Of a stretch of 7,726 nt of DNA, positions 1 to 7,175 are shown in pieces (positions within the stretch are counted from its first letter, which is position 1; every line of letters starts with the position of its first letter). A model generated the notes under the pieces. It ran no database searches. It saw nothing but the letters and a program-made list of their open reading frames with translations, and was not told the origin of the DNA. Both the position numbers and the translations under genes were made by a program. Source of the stretch: Armatimonadota bacterium (GTDB lineage Bacteria; Armatimonadota; Fimbriimonadia; Fimbriimonadales; ATM1); the NCBI GenBank assembly GCA_003695835.1, contig RFHN01000287.1, forward strand, positions 1 through 7,726, given 5' to 3'.

Positions 1-393
1 TGCGATCTCTTCCGGCTTGGGCTTGTTCTGGGGTGGCGCGCACCGGCAGACGGCCGTAATGAGGCAGTCCTTGAGTTGTAGCCCATCGTCGGCGCTCACC
101 GCGGTGGGCTGGTTGGCGAATCCGGCTCGGTGGAGCGCAGCGTACAGGAAATCCCCGCTTCGGTCGCCCGTGAACATTCGTCCCGTCCGGTTCGCGCCGT
201 GGACAGCCGGCGCGAGACCGACGATGAGCAGCCTGCCGTTTGGGTCGCCGAAGGAAGGGACGGGTTTGGCATGATACTTCTCGCCTCGAAACGCCGCACG
301 GGGGTGCCGGGCGGCGTGGATGCACCACTCTCTCAGGCGAGGGCAACGCTTGCAGCGGAGGACGCGGCGGTTCTGGGTTTCGAGCCAGGACAT
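1..393 (-). CDS. Family 5 uracil-DNA glycosylase, [4Fe-4S] type (N-terminal part)
   Basis: Partial gene: 131 codons from ATG 393-391 to the left edge, still open. The product should remove uracil, and in this family other deaminated bases, from DNA as the first step of base excision repair. Seen: a C-x2-C pair (C14, C17) near the N-terminus, then a PVPSFGD stretch (44-50). Next come the family 5 active-site motif [14 protein letters not shown] (59-72), continuing into FTGDRSGD (74-81), a DDGL segment (102-105) and a third likely cluster cysteine in RCAPP (C118). The fourth cluster cysteine and the C-terminal His motif would lie off the window. The GLAPAxHG form separates it from family 4 enzymes, which have GEAPG at this site. 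The ATG fits the family, with about 13 residues before the first Cys. I see no strong Shine-Dalgarno sequence and no start codon in frame just upstream. It is divergent from secA. Confidence 0.92.
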   Translation of the reverse strand, partial: MSWLETQNRRVLRCKRCPRLREWCIHAARHPRAAFRGEKYHAKPVPSFGDPNGRLLIVGLAPAVHGANRTGRMFTGDRSGDFLYAALHRAGFANQPTAVSADDGLQLKDCLITAVCRCAPPQNKPKPEEIA

Positions 394-411
394 TTGCGGA
401 GTGTGGCGATT

Positions 412-440
412 CTGACCGAACGAGCGTAGAAAGGTATACT
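412..440 (+). promoter_or_regulatory. Probable sigma-70 promoter for secA
   Basis: CTGACC at 412-417 (4 of 6 matches to TTGACA) and TATACT at 435-440 (5 of 6 matches to TATAAT) are separated by exactly 17 bases. Transcription would start near 447, giving a leader of about 60 bases. It is the best promoter I can see for the plus-strand gene block. It is predicted from sequence alone. Confidence 0.6.
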
Positions 441-490
441 CAAACCATCCCCACGCCGTCGCGAGCGGGGCATGTCCGCCTGTGCCGGCC

Positions 491-500
491 AGAGGGGAGA
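491..500 (+). promoter_or_regulatory. Shine-Dalgarno sequence deciding the secA start
   Basis: The purine-rich AGAGGGGAGA ends 7 bases before ATG 508. This supports 508 over the in-frame ATG at 472, which would add twelve residues unlike any SecA N-terminus. Confidence 0.75.
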
Positions 501-507
501 CCGAACC

Positions 508-3500
508 ATGGGACTCGACACGCTCTTACGCAAGTTATTTGACCGAACCGAAGACGAAATCCGCAAACTCCAGCCGATCGTAGAGCAGATCAACGCCCTG
601 GAGCCAAAGTTTGAAGCCCTCTCGGACGAGGCGCTCCGGGCGAAGACGGACGAATTCAAAGCCCGCCTGAAGGAAGGCGAGACACTCGACGACATCCTGC
701 CGGAGGCCTTTGCCGCCGTACGCGAGGTCAGTAAGCGCCATCTGAAGATGCGCCACTTCGACGTTCAGCTTCTCGGCGGCATCGTTCTCCACCAAGGGAA
801 GATCGCCGAGATGAAGACCGGTGAAGGAAAGACGCTGGTCGCAACGCTCGCGCTGTATCTCAACGCGCTCACCGGAAAGGGGGCGCACCTCGTTACCGTG
901 AACGACTACCTCGCTCGCCGCGACGCCGTTTGGATGGGTCCGATCTTCCACCATTTGGGGCTTTCGGTAGGAATCATCCAAGGGCAATCAGCGGAATCCG
1001 ACGAGCTGGGCGGCAGTTTCATCTATGAGCCGGGCGCAGAGCACCCCGACCCGCGGTACGTCAATCTCCGGCCTTGTACTCGAAGGCAAGCCTACGAGTG
1101 CGACATCACTTACGGCACGAACCACGAATTCGGCTTCGACTACCTCCGCGACAACATGGCGATGGACGAGTCGCAGCTCGTGATGCGGCACCTCCATTAC
1201 GCGATCATTGACGAGGTGGACAGCATTCTGATTGACGAGGCTCGTACGCCTCATATCATCAGCGGTCCGTCTACCGACAACGTTGCGGACTACGTCAAAG
1301 CGAACGATGTCGTGAAACGCCTCACCAAGGGAACGAAGGACGAGCCCGGCGTTCACTACGTCGTGGACAAGAAGAACAACTCCGCGACGCTGACCGAGGA
1401 GGGCTACGACAAGATCGAAGAGCTGTTGGGGATTGACAACCTGGCGAACCACCCCGACCTGATGCACTACATCAACGCAGCCGTCCGAGCGCACGGCCTC
1501 TTCGAGAAAGATGTCGAGTATGTGGTCAAGGACGGAGAGGTCGTGTTGGTAGACGAGAACACCGGACGCCTCATGTTCGGTCGTCGCCTGAGCGAAGGCT
1601 TGCACCAGGCGCTCGAGGCGAAAGAGGGCGTCCCTGTCAAGCGGGAGAGCCAGACGGTCGCCACGATCACGTTCCAAAACCTCTTCCGACTGTACGACAA
1701 GTTGGCGGGAATGACGGGCACCGCCAAGACGGAAGAGGACGAGTTCCGAAAGATTTACGGTCTTGAGGTCGTAGTCGTCCCGACACACCGACCCATGATC
1801 CGCGTAGACCACCCGGATGTGGTCTACAAGACGGAGGAAGCGAAGTTCCGCGGCATTGGGATGGAAATCCTTCGGCTGTACACGAAGCAACAACCGGTCT
1901 TGGTCGGTACGCGCTCCATCGAGATGTCGGAACGAGTCTCCCGACGTCTCACGGCGGATCTGTTGCAAAAGCTGGTACTGGCGGAGCGAATCAAGCACGC
2001 CATTCAGAAGGAAAAGGGCCACTCCAAACAGGAGAAGAACGAGGCTTACAAGAGCATCGTCAAGCCTTTGGACAAGATGAGGCTTCGGGATTTGCAGGAC
2101 GCAGCCCGCAGCATGGGCCTTCCCACAGACCCGTTGGGTGAAGAGATGAAGACTTGGCTTCTCGAGCTGTGGGATCTGCCCAAAGAGAACGAAGAGCATC
2201 TCGATGAAGCGCTGCGTCACGGCATCCCGCACAAAGTCCTCAATGCGAAGTATCACGAACGCGAAGCGTTGATCATCGGAGAAGCAGGGCGCAAAGGCTC
2301 TGTCACGATCGCGACGAATATGGCCGGACGCGGCGTGGACATCTTGCTGGGCGGCTCGCTCTCCAACGAAGAGATCAAGCGCGCCGGTCTGGATCTCGAC
2401 GATCCGTCTGCGAATTATCGCCGGGGCGGCAAGGTTCGCGCCGCTCCGCCGCTGCCGCTCGACGAACAAGAGAGAGCCGCTGCCGCCGAAGAGGTGCGCA
2501 AACTGGGCGGTCTCTACATCCTCGGAACCGAGCGACACGAAAGCCGCCGAATTGACAATCAGCTCCGCGGTCGCGCCGGCCGACAGGGAGATCCAGGCGA
2601 GAGCCGGTACTTCGTTTCGCTCGAAGACCAACTCTGGCGCATCTTCAACGAACGGATGCTCGAGAACCCGATGCTCAAGGCTTGGCCGGACCTTGAAGAG
2701 GTAAACGCCAAGTTCCTCAGCTCGATGATCGAGAAGACGCAAAAGCGAATCGAGCTGCACTTCTTCGAGTATCGCAAGAACGTTCTCGAATACGATGACA
2801 TTCTGAACGCGCAGCGCGAGCACATCTACTCCATGCGGAGGGAGTTTCTGCTCGGAAAGCGCGATCCGCGGCCGGCCATCCAAGAGTACGTGCACGAGTG
2901 GCTCGAATCGCTCGTCCATCGGCACATGCCGGATGGATACGAGAAGACGAACTGGGACTACAATCTGATCTATCGCGAAGCGATGCAGGTCTTCCCGATC
3001 ATGGACTTCGGCACCGTAGAGGACCTGGAGAAGTGCGCGAACGAACGAGAGCTCACCGAGCGGCTGATCGAATGGGCGGACCAAGCTTATCAACAGAAAA
3101 TTGAGGAATACGGCGAGGACTGGCCGCGTATCGAGAAGTTCATCGTTCTGCACGCCATCACGCAGAAGTGGACGGAACATCTGCAGATGATCGAGCAGCT
3201 GCGAGAAGGAATCCGGTATCGCGGATACGGTCAGATTGACCCGCTCATCGCCTTCCGCAAGGAATCCCATCAGATCTTCCAAGAGACGCTGGCCGCGATC
3301 GGAGACTTCGTTGCCACCCACGTCTACCGCGCGCGCGTCGAGCGACCTCAGACGCCTCGCCCGCAGATGCAAGAGATCCCCGCGGAGCAGGTCGCTGCGG
3401 CCACGACGCCAAAAGCGGACGGTCAAGCGTCTCCAAGCGGCGTTTCGGACATCGATTGGTCCAAAGTCAAGCGAAACGACCCATGCCCTTGCGGGAGCGG

Positions 3501-3543
3501 CAAGAAGTTCAAGCATTGCCACTACCGCGTCGTGAATCAATAG
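508..3543 (+). CDS. secA: Protein translocase subunit SecA
   Basis: SecA is the ATPase motor that pushes unfolded preproteins through the SecYEG channel at the inner face of the membrane. The 1011-residue product shows the whole family layout. Walker A GEGKT is at 105-109. [12 protein letters not shown] at 129-140 and [17 protein letters not shown] at 201-217 follow. The DEAD-type box [12 protein letters not shown] is at 235-246, and the preprotein-binding insertion follows it. [13 protein letters not shown] is at 401-413, motif [10 protein letters not shown] at 604-612 and motif [15 protein letters not shown] at 685-697. The scaffold and wing end in [11 protein letters not shown]. The C-terminal zinc motif is complete, with C993, C995, C1004 and H1005, so SecB or ribosome contact is possible. 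At 1011 residues it is longer than typical SecA (about 840-900) because of extra segments near 163-190 and 482-567. Motif V has Val610 where Thr is usual. Start 508 is chosen from its Shine-Dalgarno sequence and the usual N-terminus. Confidence 0.98.
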   Translation: MGLDTLLRKLFDRTEDEIRKLQPIVEQINALEPKFEALSDEALRAKTDEFKARLKEGETLDDILPEAFAAVREVSKRHLKMRHFDVQLLGGIVLHQGKIAEMKTGEGKTLVATLALYLNALTGKGAHLVTVNDYLARRDAVWMGPIFHHLGLSVGIIQGQSAESDELGGSFIYEPGAEHPDPRYVNLRPCTRRQAYECDITYGTNHEFGFDYLRDNMAMDESQLVMRHLHYAIIDEVDSILIDEARTPHIISGPSTDNVADYVKANDVVKRLTKGTKDEPGVHYVVDKKNNSATLTEEGYDKIEELLGIDNLANHPDLMHYINAAVRAHGLFEKDVEYVVKDGEVVLVDENTGRLMFGRRLSEGLHQALEAKEGVPVKRESQTVATITFQNLFRLYDKLAGMTGTAKTEEDEFRKIYGLEVVVVPTHRPMIRVDHPDVVYKTEEAKFRGIGMEILRLYTKQQPVLVGTRSIEMSERVSRRLTADLLQKLVLAERIKHAIQKEKGHSKQEKNEAYKSIVKPLDKMRLRDLQDAARSMGLPTDPLGEEMKTWLLELWDLPKENEEHLDEALRHGIPHKVLNAKYHEREALIIGEAGRKGSVTIATNMAGRGVDILLGGSLSNEEIKRAGLDLDDPSANYRRGGKVRAAPPLPLDEQERAAAAEEVRKLGGLYILGTERHESRRIDNQLRGRAGRQGDPGESRYFVSLEDQLWRIFNERMLENPMLKAWPDLEEVNAKFLSSMIEKTQKRIELHFFEYRKNVLEYDDILNAQREHIYSMRREFLLGKRDPRPAIQEYVHEWLESLVHRHMPDGYEKTNWDYNLIYREAMQVFPIMDFGTVEDLEKCANERELTERLIEWADQAYQQKIEEYGEDWPRIEKFIVLHAITQKWTEHLQMIEQLREGIRYRGYGQIDPLIAFRKESHQIFQETLAAIGDFVATHVYRARVERPQTPRPQMQEIPAEQVAAATTPKADGQASPSGVSDIDWSKVKRNDPCPCGSGKKFKHCHYRVVNQ

Positions 3544-3546
3544 CCG

Positions 3547-4059
3547 ATGAGAGGCGTAGACCTGACGGTTGGAGACAAGGCACCGAGGGTGGTCAACGTC
3601 GTCGTTGAAATCCCGAAGGGAAGTTCGAACAAGTACGAAGTGGACAAGGAGACGGGGTTGGTGCGCCTCGACCGCGTTCTCTATTCCCCTTTGTTCTATC
3701 CCTGCGATTACGGCTACATCCCCGGCACGCTGTACTCCGACGGCGATCCCCTCGACACCCTCGTGCTGCTCACGCATCCGACCTTCCCAGGATGCGTCCT
3801 GGAGGCGCGACCGATCGGCGTGCTCTGCATGAGAGATGAAAAGGGCAGGGATGACAAAGTGTTGTCCGTTGCCGTCCGGGATCCCAGATACGCGACGATC
3901 GAAACACTGGACGGCGTTGGCGAGCACATGCTCCGAGAGATCGAGCACTTCTTCGACGTCTACAAGGAATTGGAAGACAAAGAGGTGGAAGTTCTCGGTT
4001 GGGACGGGGCGGATGCAGCTCGCAAGATGATCCAAGAATGCACGCTTCCTGCGAAATAA
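3547..4059 (+). CDS. ppa: Inorganic pyrophosphatase, family I
   Basis: Soluble cytosolic enzyme that hydrolyses pyrophosphate to two phosphates and so drives biosynthetic reactions that release it. The 170-residue length is normal for the bacterial family. The active-site residues fall at almost the same numbers as in the E. coli enzyme: E21 (E20 there), K29, E31, R43, Y55, the DGDPLD metal site with D65, D67 and D70, then D97, D102 and K104, and Y139-K140 near the end (141-142 in E. coli). PTFPGCVLEARPIGV (78-92) is also typical. The gene starts 3 bases after the secA stop, and no Shine-Dalgarno sequence precedes its ATG. Translation therefore probably depends on ribosomes finishing secA. 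The N-terminus matches the family's usual start, so a different start is unlikely. Confidence 0.97.
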   Translation: MRGVDLTVGDKAPRVVNVVVEIPKGSSNKYEVDKETGLVRLDRVLYSPLFYPCDYGYIPGTLYSDGDPLDTLVLLTHPTFPGCVLEARPIGVLCMRDEKGRDDKVLSVAVRDPRYATIETLDGVGEHMLREIEHFFDVYKELEDKEVEVLGWDGADAARKMIQECTLPAK

Positions 4060-4526
4060 TTGAGCTGTTGCTTCAGCTGCAGGACCGTGCCTTCCGCTCT
4101 TCGCCTTGGCACAGCCTACTTGGAAGCCTCACCGGTATCTCGGAAGAGGTCTTTAACTCGACCCCCCGCCGCTTCTCCGGCTTTCCGTGGATGGATGGAA
4201 GCATTCGCTCGATCGTCTACCACGTAACGGGAGATAAGCTGGTACAGTTCAGCCAAGCATTTGGCGATGGATCCGTAACTTGGGACAGTCTCTCGATTGC
4301 AAAGAGCGATCTGACAACGATGCTGCGCGAGCTCGAAGCGGCTCACGAGCCGCTCGTACGAACACTCCGGTCCCTCACTCAGGACGATCTGAATCGCAAG
4401 GTCAGGACTTGGGGAGGGAAGAAGATGACGATCTTGCAGTTTTTCTTCATGCTCATCGAGCACGATCTCTATCACGCGGGTCAGATTCGGACGATGCGGA
4501 ATCTTCTCGAGGAGCCTCGCGGTTGA
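4038..4526 (+). CDS. DinB/YfiT-fold putative metal-dependent protein
   Basis: A 162-residue protein of the DinB-like four-helix-bundle superfamily, not the DinB DNA polymerase IV. The three metal-binding histidines of the fold are visible: H62 in the IVYHVTGDKL segment (59-68), and H142 and H146 in IEHDLYHAGQIRTMR (140-154), the hallmark C-terminal helix. Relatives include thiol-dependent transferases and hydrolases that use mycothiol, bacillithiol or glutathione, but many are uncharacterised. No substrate can be named here. The ATG at 4038 gives a family-typical length and overlaps the end of ppa by 22 bases. A TTG at 3999 in the same frame has a better purine-rich tract upstream (3981-3990), so a start 13 residues earlier is possible. 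Its stop overlaps the next gene's start. Confidence 0.85.
   Translation: MHASCEIIELLLQLQDRAFRSSPWHSLLGSLTGISEEVFNSTPRRFSGFPWMDGSIRSIVYHVTGDKLVQFSQAFGDGSVTWDSLSIAKSDLTTMLRELEAAHEPLVRTLRSLTQDDLNRKVRTWGGKKMTILQFFFMLIEHDLYHAGQIRTMRNLLEEPRG
4509..4514 (+). promoter_or_regulatory. Ribosome binding site for the TTG-started MocA-like gene
   Basis: GAGGAG lies inside the last codons of the DinB-like gene and ends 8 bases before TTG 4523. It supports this non-ATG start and initiation coupled to the upstream stop. Confidence 0.6.
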
Positions 4527-5128
4527 GCGGGGGGCTGACTGCGTATCTCTTGGCGGCGGGCGAGGGGCGGCGGTTCGGTCGCTCCAAACCCCTCGCCCCG
4601 TTTCACGGGCGCACCGTCCTCGATCGAGTGGCGAGCGCCTTCCGGCCCCATGCCTTGGAAGTCGTCTTGGTCGCTCGCATGGAGGACGAGCCGCTTCTGA
4701 GTGAAGCCGCTCGGCTGGGCTTGCGCGTAGTGGCGAACCCAAACCCGGAACTGGGCATGGCATCGTCGGTGGCCGTCGCCGTAACGGACTGCTGTACCGA
4801 GTGGCTCGCCCTCTGTCCGTGCGACCTGCCGTTGCTCACTTCCGAGATTGTGGGAAGGGTCGTGAGGGCGCTCGATGCAGGCCCGTTAGGGGACACAGAG
4901 GTAATCCAGCCGGAAGCGGAGGGAAGGCGCAAGCACCCGGTCATCCTCAAAAGATCCTGGATCGAGGCATTTCTGCCCCAGCTGGCCGAGGATACGCCCC
5001 TCAGAGAGATTCTCGAGAAGGCACGTGCCCTGACCGTCCCATTCCAAGATCCCCTCCCGTTTCGCGACTTCGACACCCGGCAGGAGTACGAGTCTCTCCT
5101 GGACGCGGGAGCTGGCGAGGTAAAATAG
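4523..5128 (+). CDS. MocA-like nucleotidyltransferase (NTP_transf_3 family)
   Basis: A 201-residue protein with the Rossmann-like nucleotidyltransferase fold of MobA/MocA. Seen: the nucleotide-binding loop LLAAGEGRRFGRSKPL at 9-24, NPNPELGMASSV at 72-83, the metal-binding aspartate in CPCDLPLLT (D101) and a RKHPVIL segment corresponding to the G-x-P-V stretch of MocA. MocA transfers CMP to molybdopterin to form the cytosine dinucleotide cofactor used by xanthine dehydrogenase-type enzymes. LAAG with FGRSK is closer to MocA than to MobA, but related enzymes act on other substrates, and no XdhC or molybdenum hydroxylase gene is in the window. I chose TTG 4523: it overlaps the previous stop (TTGA), has GAGGAG at 4509-4514 upstream, and sits just before the conserved first strand. 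The much longer open frame starting at 4280 lies inside the DinB-like gene and has no homology-like sequence. Confidence 0.85.
   Translation: MSGGLTAYLLAAGEGRRFGRSKPLAPFHGRTVLDRVASAFRPHALEVVLVARMEDEPLLSEAARLGLRVVANPNPELGMASSVAVAVTDCCTEWLALCPCDLPLLTSEIVGRVVRALDAGPLGDTEVIQPEAEGRRKHPVILKRSWIEAFLPQLAEDTPLREILEKARALTVPFQDPLPFRDFDTRQEYESLLDAGAGEVK
5121..5126 (+). promoter_or_regulatory. Possible -10 element for the tRNA gene
   Basis: TAAAAT covers the last codons of the MocA-like gene, 12 bases before the tRNA 5' end, as expected for a tRNA promoter with a very short leader. I found no good -35 at the right distance (the nearest, CTGGAC at 5099-5104, is poor). Co-transcription with the upstream genes is an equally good explanation. 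Confidence 0.3.
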
Positions 5129-5138
5129 CGTCCCCCGT

Positions 5139-5215
5139 GGCGGAGTAGCTCAGTCGGTTAGAGCATGCGGCTCATACCCGCAGGGTCGTCGGTTCGAGTC
5201 CGACCTCCGCTACCA
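5139..5215 (+). tRNA. tRNA-Met (CAT), elongator type
   Basis: A 77-base tRNA with an encoded CCA end. The acceptor arm is GGCGGAG with CTCCGCT, followed by discriminator A and CCA. The D arm is GCTC/GAGC. The anticodon stem TGCGG/CCGCA closes a CTCATAC loop with anticodon CAT at 5173-5175. The variable loop is five bases, and the T arm is GTCGG/CCGAC around TTCGAGT. The anticodon stem lacks the three consecutive G-C pairs of initiator tRNA, so this is elongator Met. A CAT tRNA for Ile (lysidine-modified) is less likely, because the overall sequence resembles common elongator tRNA-Met. The first acceptor pair is G-U instead of G-C. The 3' end is 5 bases from the stop of the converging membrane-protein gene. 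Confidence 0.96.
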
Positions 5216-5220
5216 TTTCC

Positions 5221-5679
5221 TTATTCTAACGGTTTTGGCCCGATCCTGCCCTGAATGCGAAGCACGCAGTACAGCGCGAGGGAACCCGTCGCCACAGCCA
5301 AGAAGGCGGTGTTCAAGAGAGCAACCGGCAAGTGATCCCAGTTCGTCCAAGGAAGCAATGCGACGAATGCGAGTCCGTTGACGGCAGCGCCAAACAGGAA
5401 ACCACGCCTCGACCCTCCGTAGATAGCGAGACCCTTCAAGACTCCCAAGAGGGATAGGATCGTGAGGATGACGAGAAACAGGTCGAGGCGTTCGAGAAGC
5501 AACCGACTTGCGCCCATCTGCACAAGCCGATCGGATTCCTTCTCCAGCTCGACGCGCCCCGCAGGACCTGCGGCAATCAAGAGGGCAAGTGCCGCTGCAG
5601 AAAGAACGAGAGCGAAGAAAGAGGCAAAGGCGATGAGCAAGCCGAGCGGTCGGTCCGGCGCGTAGTCCGACTTCCTCAC
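5221..5679 (-). CDS. Hypothetical four-helix membrane protein downstream of nuoN
   Basis: I do not recognise this 152-residue protein. It has a short charged N-terminus and four likely membrane segments at about 12-37, 66-86, 94-110 and 117-140. A charged, probably helical linker lies at 42-64, and the C-terminal tail is basic. No catalytic or metal motif stands out. The GTG start at 5679 overlaps the nuoN stop as GTGA, a classic coupled arrangement, and nuoN is the only recognisable partner. A longer version starting at 5781 would overlap nuoN by about 100 bases with Arg-rich sequence that looks like an out-of-frame shadow, so I reject it. It could be a small complex I-associated or generic membrane protein. 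The real gene status is supported by the coupling and the clean hydrophobic pattern. Confidence 0.75.
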   Translation of the reverse strand: MRKSDYAPDRPLGLLIAFASFFALVLSAAALALLIAAGPAGRVELEKESDRLVQMGASRLLLERLDLFLVILTILSLLGVLKGLAIYGGSRRGFLFGAAVNGLAFVALLPWTNWDHLPVALLNTAFLAVATGSLALYCVLRIQGRIGPKPLE

Positions 5680-7175
5680 GGGCCTCTGTGCACGAACACC
5701 TCTTGGGGCGCTTCGAGTTCGCGCAAGACCGGTTGCGCGGCGAAGAAGAGTGCGAAGATCGCCAGGCCGCACACCAAGCACGTCGCAACAAGCCCGGCGT
5801 TCGGGTTGGCGAACCTCGGAGCGTGGAGAGCCGGCTTCTGAACCACAGTGGCGAGGACGATCCTCAGGTAGTAGTACGCCGAGATCACGCTATTGACCGC
5901 GAGTGCGATGGCGAGCACGACCAGGCCGGCATCCAGCGCGTCCCGGAAAATCAGCAGCTTGCCGAGGAATCCAGCCGTAAGGGGAATCCCTGCCAAGCTC
6001 GCCATGAAGACAATCATCATAGCCGCAGGCAGAGGCGCGCGCTCCCAAAGGCCGTTCAGGTCGTTCAGTTCGGTCCTCTCTCGGCCGCCTCTCGTCGCCA
6101 GCGAGACGACCGCGAAAGCGCCGACTGTCATGAACGAATACGCGATCAGGTAATAGACTACCGACACCGGTTGCGCAGCCGAGCCTTCACGGGACAGCAC
6201 GCCATACGCAACCACCGCGACGAGCACGTATCCCGCGTGGGCGATGCTCGAATACGCGAGAATCCGCTTCACGTCTTTCTGAACCAGCGCCACGAGATTG
6301 CCCACGGTCATCGTAAGAATCGCCAGAGCGCTGAGCATCGGCACCCAAGCGTCCGACATCGGCGTCGCGTAGTCAAGGAAGCGAACGAGAGCGGCAAACG
6401 CGCCCACCTTGGCCGCCGCTGCCATGAAGCCGGTCACTGACGTTGGGGCGCCTTGGTACACATCGGGAGTCCACATGTGGAACGGCACGAGCGCGACCTT
6501 GAAGGCGAACCCAACAAGAATTAGCGTCAAACCTGCATATAACAGACCGACGGTCGGCTTGTCGAGGGGCGTGTTCCAGATGGCTCGAAGGTCTTCCATC
6601 TGGGTAGTGCCGGTAGCGCCGTAGAGCAAGCTGATTCCGTAGAGCAGGAAGGCCGAGGCAAAGGCTCCAAGCAAGAAGTACTTGAGCGCCGCCTCTTGGG
6701 ACTGCTGCTCGCGGTTACTCAACCCTGCGAGGATGTAAAGCGAAATGGAGAGGACCTCCAGGCCGAGGAACACGATGAGAAGGTTGGTCGAGGTTGCCAT
6801 GATCATCGCGCCCGTTGCAGACCAGACGAGGAGAGGGTAGTACTCTCCGAACGGCAGGCGTCTCTCGCGAAGGTATCCCTCGCTGTAGAGGACCGTTGTG
6901 AAGGTGATCGCGATGATCAGCAACTGCAGGATCTTGGCGACCCGGTCGGAAAGGAACAGTTCGCCGAAGGTGTGAATCGTGGGATACTCCCACGTGCCAA
7001 TCAGGTAGGCGGCGGCCGCTGCCAATCCCAAGAGCGTTGTGGCCACGATCGCGTTGTTGTTGCTACGGGGTCGGAGCATCTCGATGCACATCCCAACGAC
7101 ACCCGTGCCAAAGACGATCAGCAGCGGCATCAGAAGAACCCAATCAATCGGTGCGGGAGTCAAACCTGTTTGCAT
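5676..7175 (-). CDS. nuoN: NADH-quinone oxidoreductase subunit N
   Basis: Membrane-arm subunit of respiratory complex I, one of the three antiporter-like proton-pumping subunits. The 499-residue protein is hydrophobic throughout, consistent with about 14 helices and the usual NuoN length. The residues needed for proton transfer are present: E140 in FLGLEVLSISLYIL, K165 in ALKYFLLGAFAS, K226 in FAFKVALVPFHMWTPD, K256 in MAAAAKVGAF and K406 in TAGFLGKLLIF. VPFHMWTPDVYQGAPT (230-245) is a strong family signature and favours NuoN over NuoL or NuoM. The ATG at 7175 directly follows the TAA of the upstream gene with no spacer, and GGAGG lies at 7187-7191 inside that gene. The upstream neighbour is not nuoM, so at least this part of the complex I locus is not in the usual order. 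Downstream it overlaps the small membrane protein gene by GTGA. Confidence 0.96.
   Translation of the reverse strand: MQTGLTPAPIDWVLLMPLLIVFGTGVVGMCIEMLRPRSNNNAIVATTLLGLAAAAAYLIGTWEYPTIHTFGELFLSDRVAKILQLLIIAITFTTVLYSEGYLRERRLPFGEYYPLLVWSATGAMIMATSTNLLIVFLGLEVLSISLYILAGLSNREQQSQEAALKYFLLGAFASAFLLYGISLLYGATGTTQMEDLRAIWNTPLDKPTVGLLYAGLTLILVGFAFKVALVPFHMWTPDVYQGAPTSVTGFMAAAAKVGAFAALVRFLDYATPMSDAWVPMLSALAILTMTVGNLVALVQKDVKRILAYSSIAHAGYVLVAVVAYGVLSREGSAAQPVSVVYYLIAYSFMTVGAFAVVSLATRGGRERTELNDLNGLWERAPLPAAMMIVFMASLAGIPLTAGFLGKLLIFRDALDAGLVVLAIALAVNSVISAYYYLRIVLATVVQKPALHAPRFANPNAGLVATCLVCGLAIFALFFAAQPVLRELEAPQEVFVHRGP

Larger units (their letters stand above)
394..507. promoter_or_regulatory. Divergent intergenic region with the secA leader
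   Basis: The 114 bases between the glycosylase start and the secA start contain the rightward promoter listed separately and a secA leader of roughly 60 bases. The leader is GC-rich and can form a modest imperfect hairpin: CCCC at 449-452 with GGGG at 467-470, plus an inner CGC/GCG pair around a four-base loop. No U-run follows, so it is not a convincing terminator. No SecM-like arrest peptide gene or leftward promoter could be recognised. Confidence 0.5.

Noticed and set aside
449..470. Hairpin in the secA leader as a terminator or riboswitch
   Set aside because: Only four outer pairs plus an imperfect inner stem, no U-run and no match to a known leader RNA. Too weak to call.
472..507. SecA start at ATG 472
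   Set aside because: The twelve extra residues do not resemble SecA N-termini, and the clear Shine-Dalgarno sequence at 491-500 points to ATG 508.
988..4035. Very long open frame on the minus strand (1015 codons) opposite secA and ppa
   Set aside because: It lies fully antisense to two certain genes, has low-complexity Leu/Val/Arg/Asp-rich sequence and shows no family motif. It is the expected shadow of GC-biased codon use.
4280..4522. N-terminal extension of the MocA-like gene
   Set aside because: It is out of frame with, and inside, the DinB-like gene. It is rich in Ser/Arg/Asp, and the nucleotidyltransferase domain begins just after TTG 4523.
5680..5781. Longer start for the small membrane protein
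   Set aside because: This Arg-rich stretch overlaps nuoN by about 100 bases. The GTG at 5679 gives a standard GTGA overlap and a clean membrane-protein N-terminus.
5688..6440. Plus-strand open frame of 250 codons opposite nuoN
   Set aside because: The protein is highly charged (Arg/His/Glu), has no motif and is antisense to a certain gene. It is the mirror image of hydrophobic codons.
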